A program made the position numbers and the translations under genes. The notes beneath the pieces are model-generated. The model made no database searches and was not told the origin of the DNA. It worked only from the letters and a program-made list of their open reading frames with translations. A DNA stretch of 64,000 bases, from NCBI GenBank assembly GCA_019186985.1, contig JABARQ010000010.1, forward strand, positions 1-64,000. The letters run 5' to 3'. Each line of letters starts with the position of its first letter. The stretch's first letter is position 1. Below, one piece after another: positions 42,502-51,107 of this stretch. The DNA comes from Prosthecobacter sp. Lineage in GTDB: Bacteria; Verrucomicrobiota; Verrucomicrobiia; Verrucomicrobiales; Verrucomicrobiaceae.

Positions 42502-44042
42502 AACACTTCGTCCATCTCGCCTGCAGTATCGGTGCTTTGTCGCTGACTGCGCCGTTGCTCTCGCAGGAAGTTGCGCGCGAACGGCCGCCAGCGCCTGTTT
42601 TGAAAAAGGGTGAAAGGCAGCTCTTCGTGGACAGCGTCATGATTCGCAGCAAGCAGGGAATCACACGCGTCATCCACCCGGCGAAAAAGCTCGAGCACCC
42701 CGTGCTGACGGCTGAAATGCCCTGGGAGCTGAGGACCGAGGGCGGCATCATCGACAAACGAGTGAACATCTACGGAACGGTGCTGCGAGATGAAAAGTCC
42801 GGCGCCTTCCGAATGTGGTATGCCGATCCCGGCAGCGTGCTTTACGCCACCTCCAGCGACGGCATTCATTGGGAGCGCCCGGTTTTGCAGGTGAAAGGTG
42901 CAACGAATGAAACCGATCTGCGTCTGCACAGTCCCAGCATCATCGAGGACAAGTTCGAGACGGACCCGGCAAAGCGATACAAGGCGGTCGGCAATGCGAG
43001 CACGGGAGCGGACAACGCCAGGCTGCAACGGCTCAAGGACAAGTTTGAGATGGTGGACTGGTACCGGGACAAGACGCAGCGGCTGTATTACGCGGCTCAC
43101 TCCGCCGATGGCCTGCGTTGGAAGGTGGATCCCGAGCCCATCCTGCTCGGCTGCGACACCATCACGCTCTCACAGGACCCGGTGACTGGCGAGTACCTCG
43201 CCTTTCACAAGCGCCAGGGCGATCCGCGTGTGGTCGGCATCCGCCATGTGTTTCTCTCGGTCAGCAAAGACATGAAGCACTGGTCCGAGCCGCATCCCGT
43301 GGTGGCGGCCGATGAGGTGGACAACAAAGCCACGCGCAGGCTGAAGGGCGGGACTTACTCGGAATACTACAACCTCTCCGCCTTTCCTTATGCCGGCCAA
43401 TGGCTGGGCTTTGTCACGCATTTCCGACGCGTCGAGCCGCCGTCCGCCTTGTTCGGCAACGACGAGGTGAATGGCCGGAAAAGATCCGCCGCCGGCATCA
43501 TTGATGTCCAGCTTGTCACCAGCCGGGACGGACGGCATTGGCACCGCTGCTCGGACCGCAGCCCGGTGATCCCGCCGGGGCCTCATGCCTACGATGCCGG
43601 CAGCATTTTTGGCCTGTGCAACGCGCCGGTCATCGTCGGCGATGAGATGTGGATGTATTACACCGCCTCGACCACGCCGCACGGGGGTCTGGCACCGGAA
43701 AAAGAGCAGTCCATCGCCCGCGCCGTCTGGCGGATTGACGGCCTGGCCTCGTTGCAGGCCAAAAACAAACCGGGCATCATCGAAACGCATGAGTTTGTCC
43801 CTCAAGGCAGCAAGCTCACGGTCAATGCGGATGTCAAAAGCGGCAGCCTTGGGGTGGAGGTGGTGGATGCAGATGGGAAGGTGATCGAAGGCTTCAACAA
43901 GGAATCCAGCCTCATCCAAGGACAGGATTCCGTGAGGCTGGCCGTCCGCTGGAAGGCCACGGACGCCCTGCCCGCAGGCAAGCCCATCCGTCTCCGCTTT
44001 CATCTGCTGAATGGAGATCTCTACAGCTACCTGATGAATTGA
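42498..44042 (+). CDS. secreted beta-propeller glycosidase-like protein
   Basis: A 514-residue exported protein, ATG at 42498 overlapping the stop of the beta-helix gene. A signal peptide precedes GERQLFVDSVMI and a propeller-like series such as FRMWYADPGSVLYATSSDGIHWERP, SADGLRWKVDPEPI and TSRDGRHWHRC. These repeated D-G-x-x-W turns are typical of GH32/GH43/GH117-like five-bladed propellers of Planctomycetes and Verrucomicrobia. A small C-terminal beta domain ends the protein. No catalytic acid can be assigned confidently. It belongs to a presumed glycan-processing cluster. Confidence 0.75.
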   Translation: MKHFVHLACSIGALSLTAPLLSQEVARERPPAPVLKKGERQLFVDSVMIRSKQGITRVIHPAKKLEHPVLTAEMPWELRTEGGIIDKRVNIYGTVLRDEKSGAFRMWYADPGSVLYATSSDGIHWERPVLQVKGATNETDLRLHSPSIIEDKFETDPAKRYKAVGNASTGADNARLQRLKDKFEMVDWYRDKTQRLYYAAHSADGLRWKVDPEPILLGCDTITLSQDPVTGEYLAFHKRQGDPRVVGIRHVFLSVSKDMKHWSEPHPVVAADEVDNKATRRLKGGTYSEYYNLSAFPYAGQWLGFVTHFRRVEPPSALFGNDEVNGRKRSAAGIIDVQLVTSRDGRHWHRCSDRSPVIPPGPHAYDAGSIFGLCNAPVIVGDEMWMYYTASTTPHGGLAPEKEQSIARAVWRIDGLASLQAKNKPGIIETHEFVPQGSKLTVNADVKSGSLGVEVVDADGKVIEGFNKESSLIQGQDSVRLAVRWKATDALPAGKPIRLRFHLLNGDLYSYLMN

Positions 44043-44068
44043 CGGTCCACCGAATCCAGCGCCGCCTC

Positions 44069-45298
44069 ATGAAACCACTGCTTCTCCTCTCCTGCCTGCT
44101 TCTCACTCCAGTGCTGCTTCAGGCGCAGGCGAAACCCCTTGCGCAGGATTACCGGATTGTGTTTCACAATCCTGATCCCGAACGCTACGTCGAAGGTCCG
44201 GGCTTGGTGAGGCTCGATGACGGTTCACTCGTGGCTGTGGTGCCGGTGGTTCCTCGTGAGGAATGGAGCAAGGAGCGCCGCGCCACGCAGAGTGTCACGC
44301 ACATCCTGCGCAGCAGTGATGGCGGTCAGACGTGGATGCCCGCGTCACAACTGCCCTACTATTCCGCAGCGCCGTTTTTGCATGACGGAACGCTGTATCT
44401 TCTCACCAACAAAGGCGGCACGAAGGTGCGCAATGACGATTTGCTGCTGCTCAAAAGCACGGATGCCGGCAAGACGTGGTCGGAACCTGTGACCTTGTTT
44501 CAAGGGCACTTCTGGAACTGCCACACGGGCATGGTGAAGAAGGCGGATCGCCTGTACTGGGCGACGGATGATCTTGCGCTCGGCAACAAGCGCGGGCCGC
44601 GGATCATCGCGGGCGATTTGACCGGCGATCCGATGAATCCGAAAGCGTGGCGTTTGTCCGAGCCCGTGCCGTTTCCCGGCGTGCCGGAGGCGATGACGAA
44701 TCCGCAGTTCGACAAGCTCAGCAGCCAGTATCTGGAGCCGAATGTGATCGAGGTGCGCGGCAAGCTGCGTGTGCTGATGACGGTGAAGCCAAAGCGCCAG
44801 TCCACAGCCGGACTCGCGGCCGTGCTGGACTTCGAGGACAGGGGCGGCCCCATCGAGCTGAGGTTCACTCAGTTTCATCCCATGCCCGGCGGGCAGTTGA
44901 AGTTCTGCATCATCTGGGATGAGCAGTCGAAGATGTTCTGGGCTACCGCCAACAGCGTCGTGGACGGCCAGGGCGCGTTCGACTGGTTCCGCGAGGGCGA
45001 AAAGCGTGGCAATGTGCGTTACGCCAGCGGCCTCGGTGGCAATGACCGGCGCTTCCTCATGCTGCAATACAGCGTCGATGGCCTGAACTGGTTCCAGGCG
45101 GGTTGCGTGGCGCAGGCGGGCAAAATCTCGCAGTCCTTCATGTATGCGCGGCCCGTCATTGATGGCGATGACCTCGCGGTCATCGCGCGCAGCAGCATCC
45201 ACGCGCCGAACCAGCACGACGCTGATCATGCGACATTTCATCGCGTGAAGAACTTCCGCAGCCTGGCGCTGAAACTCACGCCGGAGCCTGAGGAGTAA
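44069..45298 (+). CDS. secreted sialidase-like BNR/Asp-box protein
   Basis: A 409-residue exported protein with signal peptide MKPLLLLSCLLLTPVLLQAQA (ATG at 44069). Asp-box repeats are seen in RSSDGGQTWMP and KSTDAGKTWSEP, with a late YSVDGLNWFQ. The arrangement is that of a six-bladed sialidase/neuraminidase propeller, although the Arg triad cannot be verified. It follows the propeller gene by 26 bp on the same strand and is probably co-transcribed. The transcript ends in a REP-A pair 9 bp after the stop codon, which could act as terminator or stabilising hairpin. Confidence 0.8.
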   Translation: MKPLLLLSCLLLTPVLLQAQAKPLAQDYRIVFHNPDPERYVEGPGLVRLDDGSLVAVVPVVPREEWSKERRATQSVTHILRSSDGGQTWMPASQLPYYSAAPFLHDGTLYLLTNKGGTKVRNDDLLLLKSTDAGKTWSEPVTLFQGHFWNCHTGMVKKADRLYWATDDLALGNKRGPRIIAGDLTGDPMNPKAWRLSEPVPFPGVPEAMTNPQFDKLSSQYLEPNVIEVRGKLRVLMTVKPKRQSTAGLAAVLDFEDRGGPIELRFTQFHPMPGGQLKFCIIWDEQSKMFWATANSVVDGQGAFDWFREGEKRGNVRYASGLGGNDRRFLMLQYSVDGLNWFQAGCVAQAGKISQSFMYARPVIDGDDLAVIARSSIHAPNQHDADHATFHRVKNFRSLALKLTPEPEE

Positions 45299-45306
45299 GA
45301 TGAAGA

Positions 45307-45367
45307 AAAGTGGCTGCGGCTTTAGCCGCATTCCTTGAATCGATTCGGCCAAAGCCGAAACCACTTT
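45307..45367. repeat. REP-A inverted pair (BIME-like)
   Basis: Forward copy 45307-45330 and inverse copy 45344-45367 separated by 13 bp. It lies precisely between the convergent stops of the sialidase-like gene (45298) and the secretin-like gene (45369), so it may serve as a bidirectional terminator. Confidence 0.92.
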
Positions 45368-45368
45368 G

Positions 45369-46001
45369 TCATTCCTGCCGGTGCAACTCGAGGCTGAGGT
45401 CGTAGCCGCCATCTTCGGCGACAGGGTCGGCCTGAAGGCCGAGGGAGAGCATGGACTCACTTGAGCTGCCGATGGAGATGCTGGCCTGCTGGCCAGGGCG
45501 ACTCAGCAGGGCGGGTGTGCTGAGCATATCGACTCCACGCGCACTTTGCAGAGATGTTTGCAGCTCGCGCAACCGTTCCGGGCCGATGGCGCTGTAATTC
45601 TCGAAATCAAAGAGGTCGGGGAACAGGTCGTGGGCCTCCGCATCCGCCACGGCGGCATCAGGCATGTGCAGCAGCTTGGCCGTCATCTTCACCTGGCCTT
45701 CCGGCGTCGTTTCCGGCGTCACAATGGCCATGCCGTTCATGCCCGGCGCAATCTCCCAATAGCCCAGCACCGCCGATTCATCCGGCTTGAGCCGCACTTT
45801 GCCCTTCGAGGCGATTTTGAGTGGCTTGCGGGCTGCGGGCGATTTTTCAGCTTTGGGCGGTGTCGGGGCCGAAACCATCTTTGAGGGTCTGTCGACGGTT
45901 TTGGGCATGGGAACTCGCTCGTTCGTCTGCATAGCCGTCCGCAGAAGCCAAAACACGATCAGGCAAAGGACGAGGCAGAAGAGGAGGATGGAACGGCGCA
46001 T
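45369..46001 (-). CDS. membrane-anchored protein with secretin-like strand motif
   Basis: A 210-residue protein. Residues about 4-22 (SILLFCLVLCLIVFWLLRTAM) form an N-terminal membrane anchor, followed by a Pro/Lys-rich linker. The C-terminal domain includes RGVDMLSTPALLSRPGQQASISIG and LGLQADPVAEDGGYDLSLELH, which resemble the beta-strand signature of secretin (GspD/PilQ) C-terminal domains, but the protein is far too short to be a secretin. It may be a piece of a type II secretion or pilus-related system. The start lies 7 bp left of a REP-A pair, downstream of the DUF1080 gene. Confidence 0.55.
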   Translation of the reverse strand: MRRSILLFCLVLCLIVFWLLRTAMQTNERVPMPKTVDRPSKMVSAPTPPKAEKSPAARKPLKIASKGKVRLKPDESAVLGYWEIAPGMNGMAIVTPETTPEGQVKMTAKLLHMPDAAVADAEAHDLFPDLFDFENYSAIGPERLRELQTSLQSARGVDMLSTPALLSRPGQQASISIGSSSESMLSLGLQADPVAEDGGYDLSLELHRQE

Positions 46002-46008
46002 GGGGAAG

Positions 46009-46068
46009 AAAGTGGCTGCGGCTTCAGCCGCAGGCTATGGATCGATTCGGCTAAAGCCGAAGCCACTT
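46009..46068. repeat. REP-A inverted pair overlapping DUF1080 stop codon
   Basis: Forward copy 46009-46032 and inverse copy 46046-46068. The inverse copy encodes the last residues KWLRL and the TAG stop of the DUF1080 gene (stop at 46051), since GGCTTTAGCC contains TAG in that frame. Confidence 0.9.
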
Positions 46069-47496
46069 GATCTGACGAAACTCGATGCCCGCCCCTGCAT
46101 GTCGGCCTTGGAAGCCGATGCGGCCTTTGCGGGGCAGTTCGGTCCATGGCTTGCCTTGCAGCCACTTTGGCATTTCGGAGCCGTCGGGATTGTGTTTGCC
46201 ATCCATCCAAAGCGTGAGGTCGATTTCGTTCACGACTTCGCCGTTCAGCACGACGGTGATTTTGGGGCCTTGGGCGGTGAGCGTCATGCGGTTCCATTCG
46301 CCGGCGGGTTTGACGGTGCTCTTGCTGGCGGGCTGATGGCCGAAGAAGGCTCCACAGCGCCAGTTGGCGGGCTTTTCCTGCCATGGCCCGGCGCGGTCGT
46401 CGCAGATCTGGATCTCGATGCTCGTAGGCATCCAGTGGGTTTCGTCGCTGTTGTAGAGGAAGACGCCGCTGTTGGCTCCGGGCTCGAACTTGAACTCGAA
46501 ATCGAGCACGCCGTCGCCATGCACGGCCTTGGTCCAGATGTTTTGATCCTCGGTGGCGGTGAGGATGCCGTCGCGATAGCTCCAGATGGCTCCAGGAACC
46601 TTCATGTTAGTCAAATCGCTCACGAGCAGGTCATTCCACGCGCTGGAGTCGGGATGCGCGCGCAGCGGCAGCAGCAGTTTGGCAGCGGCAGCCTTTTCAG
46701 ATGCGGTGATGTCCTCCAAAGGCTCGCCTCGGGCGAACTGGCGCACATTGCGCATGTATTCCGACGGCACGTCGTGACCGTAGCCACGCATGATGACGCT
46801 CTTGAAGTCTGCCTTCATGAGGCTGGCCTGTCGTTCAAGCAACGATGTCTGATCGAGCGTCAACTGCCGGAACTCCGAGCCGCCGGTCAACGCGTCATCG
46901 GCCACGAGCAGCAGGAAGCGGCCGTCTTTGACCGGCATGGCCGCGGGCATGAGCTGAAAGCCGCCCTCGTGCAGCCAGAACGCGTGAAAGTGCTGCGTAA
47001 TGAACTCATCGCGACCCGCGAGCAGCACGCTGAGCGTGTGCGCTCCATTCGAGTGCCCGCCGATGACGCTGCGCTCCCAGTCAATGTTTGGCACCTCGGC
47101 GGCGAGCTTTTCGAACATCGTGCGATACGCCGCGCTGACGACGGCGAGGTCCTCGACCATCATCGGCAGCGTCTTGCCCTTCGGCTGGTTCTTTTTGAAG
47201 AGCGGCACCTGCACCGCGATGAAGTCCTGCGCGCCCACGATGTCGCGAGCCATCGCCCCGCCATCCTCCGGCCCTCCGCTGCCGCCCTTGATGTAGACAA
47301 AGAGCGGATGCTTCAAGTTCGGCGCGTAGTTCGACGGCAGGATCGCCCCCAGCCGCGCCACCTTCGTCGTGCCCGAAACCATGCCTGCGAGCGTGTTCGG
47401 CAGCTCGGGGAAGTCGAAAATGAATTGAGCGTTCGGCTTGAGATCCACCGTGAGGGCGCTGGTGGTGAGGATGGAGAGGAGGAGAAGGGTTTTCAT
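46051..47496 (-). CDS. alpha/beta-hydrolase fused to DUF1080 (3-keto-disaccharide hydrolase-like)
   Basis: A 481-residue exported protein. The N-terminal half is an alpha/beta-hydrolase: YIKGGSGGPEDGG, then nucleophile elbow GGHSNGAHTL (Ser in the GxSxG position) and VADDAL near the acid. The C-terminal half (from about residue 290) is a DUF1080 jelly-roll: WSYRDGILTATEDQNIWTK, FEFKFEPGANSGVFLYN and EWNRMTLTAQGPKITVVLNGEVVNEID. DUF1080 enzymes can hydrolyse 3-keto-glucosides. The final KWLRL and stop codon come from a REP-A repeat. Its ATG overlaps the stop of the small Tat-like peptide gene upstream, so they are translated together. Confidence 0.85.
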   Translation of the reverse strand: MKTLLLLSILTTSALTVDLKPNAQFIFDFPELPNTLAGMVSGTTKVARLGAILPSNYAPNLKHPLFVYIKGGSGGPEDGGAMARDIVGAQDFIAVQVPLFKKNQPKGKTLPMMVEDLAVVSAAYRTMFEKLAAEVPNIDWERSVIGGHSNGAHTLSVLLAGRDEFITQHFHAFWLHEGGFQLMPAAMPVKDGRFLLLVADDALTGGSEFRQLTLDQTSLLERQASLMKADFKSVIMRGYGHDVPSEYMRNVRQFARGEPLEDITASEKAAAAKLLLPLRAHPDSSAWNDLLVSDLTNMKVPGAIWSYRDGILTATEDQNIWTKAVHGDGVLDFEFKFEPGANSGVFLYNSDETHWMPTSIEIQICDDRAGPWQEKPANWRCGAFFGHQPASKSTVKPAGEWNRMTLTAQGPKITVVLNGEVVNEIDLTLWMDGKHNPDGSEMPKWLQGKPWTELPRKGRIGFQGRHAGAGIEFRQIKWLRL

Positions 47497-47684
47497 GCGG
47501 TTGCATCAGGCTCGTAGCTGAAGAACGGGTGATCATTTTCCGGCACAAAAGTGGCTTCGGCTTGAGTAGGAACTTCAGGCGCTGCCTGAACGATGATCGG
47601 CGTGGCCACGGCGGCAGCGACAGTGCCTTTGAGGGTCTGGAGCAAGGCTTCGCGGCGGGTGAAGGTGTTGAATTCGAAGTTCAT
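47493..47684 (-). CDS. small exported peptide with Tat-like signal (paralogue 1)
   Basis: A 63-residue protein from ATG 47684. It starts MNFEFNTFTRREALLQTLKG, a TRRxxL twin-arginine-like signal with hydrophobic VAAAVATPIIVQA, then PEVPTQAEATFVPENDHPFF. The paralogue at 51108-51326 has the same core (TRREALLNALKGTVAAAV, FIPENDYPFF) but carries an extra REP-A-derived segment before the twin arginine. Here one REP-A (47548-47571) supplies QAEATF. It overlaps the DUF1080 gene by 4 bp and lies below the GH-like gene. The function is unknown. The family is not one I recognise. Confidence 0.65.
   Translation of the reverse strand: MNFEFNTFTRREALLQTLKGTVAAAVATPIIVQAAPEVPTQAEATFVPENDHPFFSYEPDATA
47548..47571. 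repeat. REP-A copy inside small peptide gene
   Basis: AAAGTGGCTTCGGCTTGAG..., diverged in its second arm (GAGTAGG). It is translated in frame as QAEATF on the minus strand. The same position in the paralogue carries an intact copy (51163-51186), so the insertion predates the duplication. Confidence 0.75.
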
Positions 47685-47758
47685 GGGGGTCTGGAAGGAG
47701 AGTGCGGTCTTCAAGATCCATCATGTCGAAGGTGCCTCATGGGTCGCATGGACAGGCA

Positions 47759-50293
47759 TCATTTCAATGGCCTGTAGCCGTCGCGGACGTATGGCGTGGG
47801 CGTTTCGCCTTCCTCCAACTGCGCGGCATCGATCCAGACCGTGTCGTCTGGCTTGATGCGGATGCCGGTGAAGTTTTGCGGCCACCGGTCAGCCTTGATG
47901 CCGTTGATGCAGTAGCGCTTCCAATCCGTTCCAACATTGAACTCGGCACTTCCAACGGCCTCCGCACTCACCGCCACCTTCGTCCCGGGCCTGGCGGCAC
48001 GGAGATGAATGGACAGGACATGAGGGCGGCCATCGGTGGCCGGCACGCCGTCTCCCCAGCGGGCAAACGGCGCCGTGACCACGTCGAGCCCGGCTTCGAT
48101 CCTGAGGCAGACTTTTCCGTCGAAGGGCCTTGCGTGATCCAGGCGGAACGGCGCGTCGGCGTCGCCGAGAAACTTGCGGGACAGCCAGGGATCGTAGGAT
48201 TCAGGCTGCCAGCGGTCCGGCCAACCCGGCAGTCTCGTGAACTCAAAACTGGAGTTAGGAATCCGGTTTCGCGTCTCCATGACGGCGTCAACAGGTCCGA
48301 GGTCGCGCAGGAAGACATCGTCAAAGGCGACGGTTCCGCGATTGAGGCGGTTCATGATCTCGATCTGAACCTCGACCGGCTCGTCCCCGGTTCGGAACTC
48401 GGCCGGGGTTGCCTCATGCCAGCCCGGCCGGTTGATTTCGGGACCCAAGGACGGCAGTTCGAGCCGGGTGCCGGAACGCTGGCGCAGCAAGATGGCGGCA
48501 CCCGAGCGCGTCTGGAGTTCCGCTGCGCGTTCTGCCAGCTCGGCCAGCATCATCGCTCCCACTTCATAACGATGATTGGCGGCCAGGGTGATATGGGGGG
48601 AAAGCACCACCTGGGGATCATCGCCGACCTTCCGGCGGCTCATCTCGAGGAAACCGGTGCGTTCCTCACCGCGCTTCCACTCAATTCCGCTGCCTTCGGA
48701 CTCCCATTGCGCCGCCTGCTCCATGTCACCGGACGAGAGCAGATTCCGGATCATGTGGGCGTCCTTGGGATGCTCCTCGGTGGTCTCAATCACATGGGGA
48801 ACATGCAGATCGGTGATGGAATGGCCTTCGATGGTGTAGGCGCGTGTGGCGAGCGGCTCCAGGACTTCACGGAATTTCCGGACTGCTGCACCCGCTCCAG
48901 CCCGCCTGATGAGAGGTGCCAGGCGCGCCTCTTTTTGCGCCCAGGGCAGCGAAAGCGAGAGCGTCACGGTGTGATCCGCGTGATTGACCAGGAGCAGCAC
49001 CGGTGTTCCGTCCGGACGGACTCGCAAGGCGGCGTGGATAACCGGCTCATGCCCCTGTGGAAGCGTCGTCGTTCGAACTTCTTGCTCCGGCGCCCGGCGG
49101 AGCAGCGCGGGTGACAGGACTCGGATCTCCTCCGCCAGCGCACGATGCGTCTCCACGCTGATGCGGTGCGCATTGGGCCAGGCGAAGTAGTACAGTCCGG
49201 AGGCTCCGTTCACCAGCATGAGGTAGGCGTTTGCGAGCATCTCCGGCACGGTCAGCGGCACATGCCCCATGCTCCAGCGCATCTCCGTGATGGGCATCAC
49301 CCAGAAGGGCTTGTGGACACGGGAGGCGATGTCCGCCGTGTGCCTTGCATGACGCGCGATGGCACGGCCCCGTGCATGCACGGGATGCCAGTAGATGTAG
49401 TCTGAGATCACGTCGTTGTCGGCGATGAGATCCACCTCCAGCGCACTGCCATGGTTGTGATTGGTGAAGACCGGATGATGGCCATCCGCCGCCTTGAACG
49501 CCCGGAGGGCTTCGTTGCACCAGCGGACCTGGTCACGTCCAGGTTCATCGAATCCCATGACGGCGAGCAGCGCGGGGTGCTCCTTCGTCACCGACAGCAG
49601 TCGAGGGATGTCCCTTGCGAGCCACTCTTGGAAGACACGTTGGAACTGCGGGGAGCCAAACTCGTAGAACACACTGACCGGCCGCCGCGTGTTCAGCATC
49701 CGGTCGACGACCTTCAGCCCTAGCCGGTCCGCGCCGCCCAACAAGGCGTCGTTGCGAGCCGCCTCCTCGGGAGAAATGCTGCCATCGGCCGACTGGTAGG
49801 CCCAGCCCCAGCGCACGACTGTGTTGTAACCCTCCTCCTTGACGGCCTCGAGAACATCCGTCTGCAACACCACCCCAAAGGGGAAAAACGGTGTCCCGTT
49901 CACCCGGATGCATCCATTGTAGCGGTCCGCCTTCACGTCATTTCCACGCATCAAGGCCGGGCGTTTGATCAGGTCCAGGTCCCTGCGCTCCACGCCTGAG
50001 ACGCGCACGCGATAGGTCCCTGTGCCAAGTTGGGAAAGGTCCACGGAAAAGCCCCGCAGCTTCTCCGACACCTCCATCTTCAGCTCCCGGAGCGTCCTTC
50101 CTTCGGGTGCAATGATCTCCAGCAGGTGAGCGACTGCCACCGGGGAACGGATGTGGAGGGTGGCTGTCGATTCGTTTGTGTAATAGGACTGGTTCCAGAA
50201 AGCATCCGGCGCGTTGCCGGGGGGCCTCGGCGCTGCCGGTACAGCGGCGGCGAGCGATGCAAGGCCAAGCAGCAGTAGAAGACTGTTTTTCAC
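47759..50293 (-). CDS. secreted glycoside-hydrolase-like TIM-barrel protein with C-terminal CBM
   Basis: An 844-residue exported protein. The start is a GTG at 50293 overlapping the upstream stop codon (GTGA). After the signal peptide and a beta domain, residues about 130-450 form a (beta/alpha)8-like barrel: GTPFFPFGVVLQ, NTVVRWGWAYQ, LLAVMGFDEPG (likely catalytic Glu), HPVFTNHNHGS, DYIYWHPVH and EMRWSMG. This resembles GH2/GH5/GH42-like clan A enzymes. Two jelly-roll carbohydrate-binding modules follow (GTVAFDDVFLRD and TVWIDAAQLEEG). It is the middle gene of a minus-strand unit; specificity is unassigned. Confidence 0.8.
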   Translation of the reverse strand: MKNSLLLLLGLASLAAAVPAAPRPPGNAPDAFWNQSYYTNESTATLHIRSPVAVAHLLEIIAPEGRTLRELKMEVSEKLRGFSVDLSQLGTGTYRVRVSGVERRDLDLIKRPALMRGNDVKADRYNGCIRVNGTPFFPFGVVLQTDVLEAVKEEGYNTVVRWGWAYQSADGSISPEEAARNDALLGGADRLGLKVVDRMLNTRRPVSVFYEFGSPQFQRVFQEWLARDIPRLLSVTKEHPALLAVMGFDEPGRDQVRWCNEALRAFKAADGHHPVFTNHNHGSALEVDLIADNDVISDYIYWHPVHARGRAIARHARHTADIASRVHKPFWVMPITEMRWSMGHVPLTVPEMLANAYLMLVNGASGLYYFAWPNAHRISVETHRALAEEIRVLSPALLRRAPEQEVRTTTLPQGHEPVIHAALRVRPDGTPVLLLVNHADHTVTLSLSLPWAQKEARLAPLIRRAGAGAAVRKFREVLEPLATRAYTIEGHSITDLHVPHVIETTEEHPKDAHMIRNLLSSGDMEQAAQWESEGSGIEWKRGEERTGFLEMSRRKVGDDPQVVLSPHITLAANHRYEVGAMMLAELAERAAELQTRSGAAILLRQRSGTRLELPSLGPEINRPGWHEATPAEFRTGDEPVEVQIEIMNRLNRGTVAFDDVFLRDLGPVDAVMETRNRIPNSSFEFTRLPGWPDRWQPESYDPWLSRKFLGDADAPFRLDHARPFDGKVCLRIEAGLDVVTAPFARWGDGVPATDGRPHVLSIHLRAARPGTKVAVSAEAVGSAEFNVGTDWKRYCINGIKADRWPQNFTGIRIKPDDTVWIDAAQLEEGETPTPYVRDGYRPLK

Positions 50294-50910
50294 GGCTTGG
50301 CCAGCCCTTCAGGCAGCTGCGCGAGGCGTTCGAGCGCGGTGATTTCGTGGAAGAACCAGGGCTTGCCGTCCTTCTTTTTGAATAGGATTGTCCGGCTCGC
50401 GTATTTGAGGCCATCGTGCTCCTTCCAGTCGCTGAAGCGGTAGAAGTCGCCGCGCCAGTCGAGGCGGTGGAGCAGCGAGGTTTCCTTGTCGAAGTAGAAG
50501 TCCATCGCGGGCGTCACGCTGCCGCTGACACGCAGCCCGGCGCAGGTTTTGCCCTCGTCGATGAGGTCGGGGATGGTCTCGAATGTTGACTTGTCATCGA
50601 CGAGCAAATCGAGCGACCAGGCGCGCACGTCGTCCTTCGCAGGTTCCTCGCCACGTTCCTTTTTGCCAAGCCACCACTTGTCCGGCTGGGAATAGACGGA
50701 CTCCCGAGTGGAGCGCTTCTTGCCCTCCGGGGGCTCCGGCTTGTCGCCAAAGTGGAAGATTTCCTTGAAGCGGAAGATCTTGAGCAGCTTGTCCTGACCG
50801 CCGACGGCCGCGAGGGCTTTGTCGACAAGCGGCTTCGGGTCTGGCGTCTGGGCTGGAGCCACGGCGGCGAATGAAACGGTGACAAGCAGGCAGAGGAGCT
50901 GGTGGTTCAT
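50290..50910 (-). CDS. exported LolA/outer-membrane lipoprotein-sorting-like protein
   Basis: A 206-residue protein with a signal peptide (MNHQLLCLLVTVSFAAVAPAQ, ATG at 50910). It then has VDKALAAVGGQDKLLKIFRFKEIFHF, the opening typical of LolA-like/DUF6503-type beta-barrel half domains, and alternating strands such as RAWSLDLLVDD and MDFYFDKETSLLHRLDW. Its stop overlaps the GTG of the glycoside-hydrolase-like gene. It may carry or sense a lipid or lipoprotein, but the family assignment is based on pattern only. It is the first gene of the unit 50910-46051. Confidence 0.6.
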   Translation of the reverse strand: MNHQLLCLLVTVSFAAVAPAQTPDPKPLVDKALAAVGGQDKLLKIFRFKEIFHFGDKPEPPEGKKRSTRESVYSQPDKWWLGKKERGEEPAKDDVRAWSLDLLVDDKSTFETIPDLIDEGKTCAGLRVSGSVTPAMDFYFDKETSLLHRLDWRGDFYRFSDWKEHDGLKYASRTILFKKKDGKPWFFHEITALERLAQLPEGLAKP

Positions 50911-51107
50911 GGCATGAAGGGTAACGGTTGGAGGATACGGCGGAAAAGCATAAAAGCTGGCTGAACGTCTCCTCACGCAGCTGCCCAGCTTTTCACGCGG
51001 GTCCGGCGCGGGAGGCCGGGGGGATTTTTATCATGGGAGGACGCGTTCATCGGCCAGGTGACTTCAAGTCATCCGGCTCATGCCTCTGCTCGACCGGGTG
51101 CCCCTGG

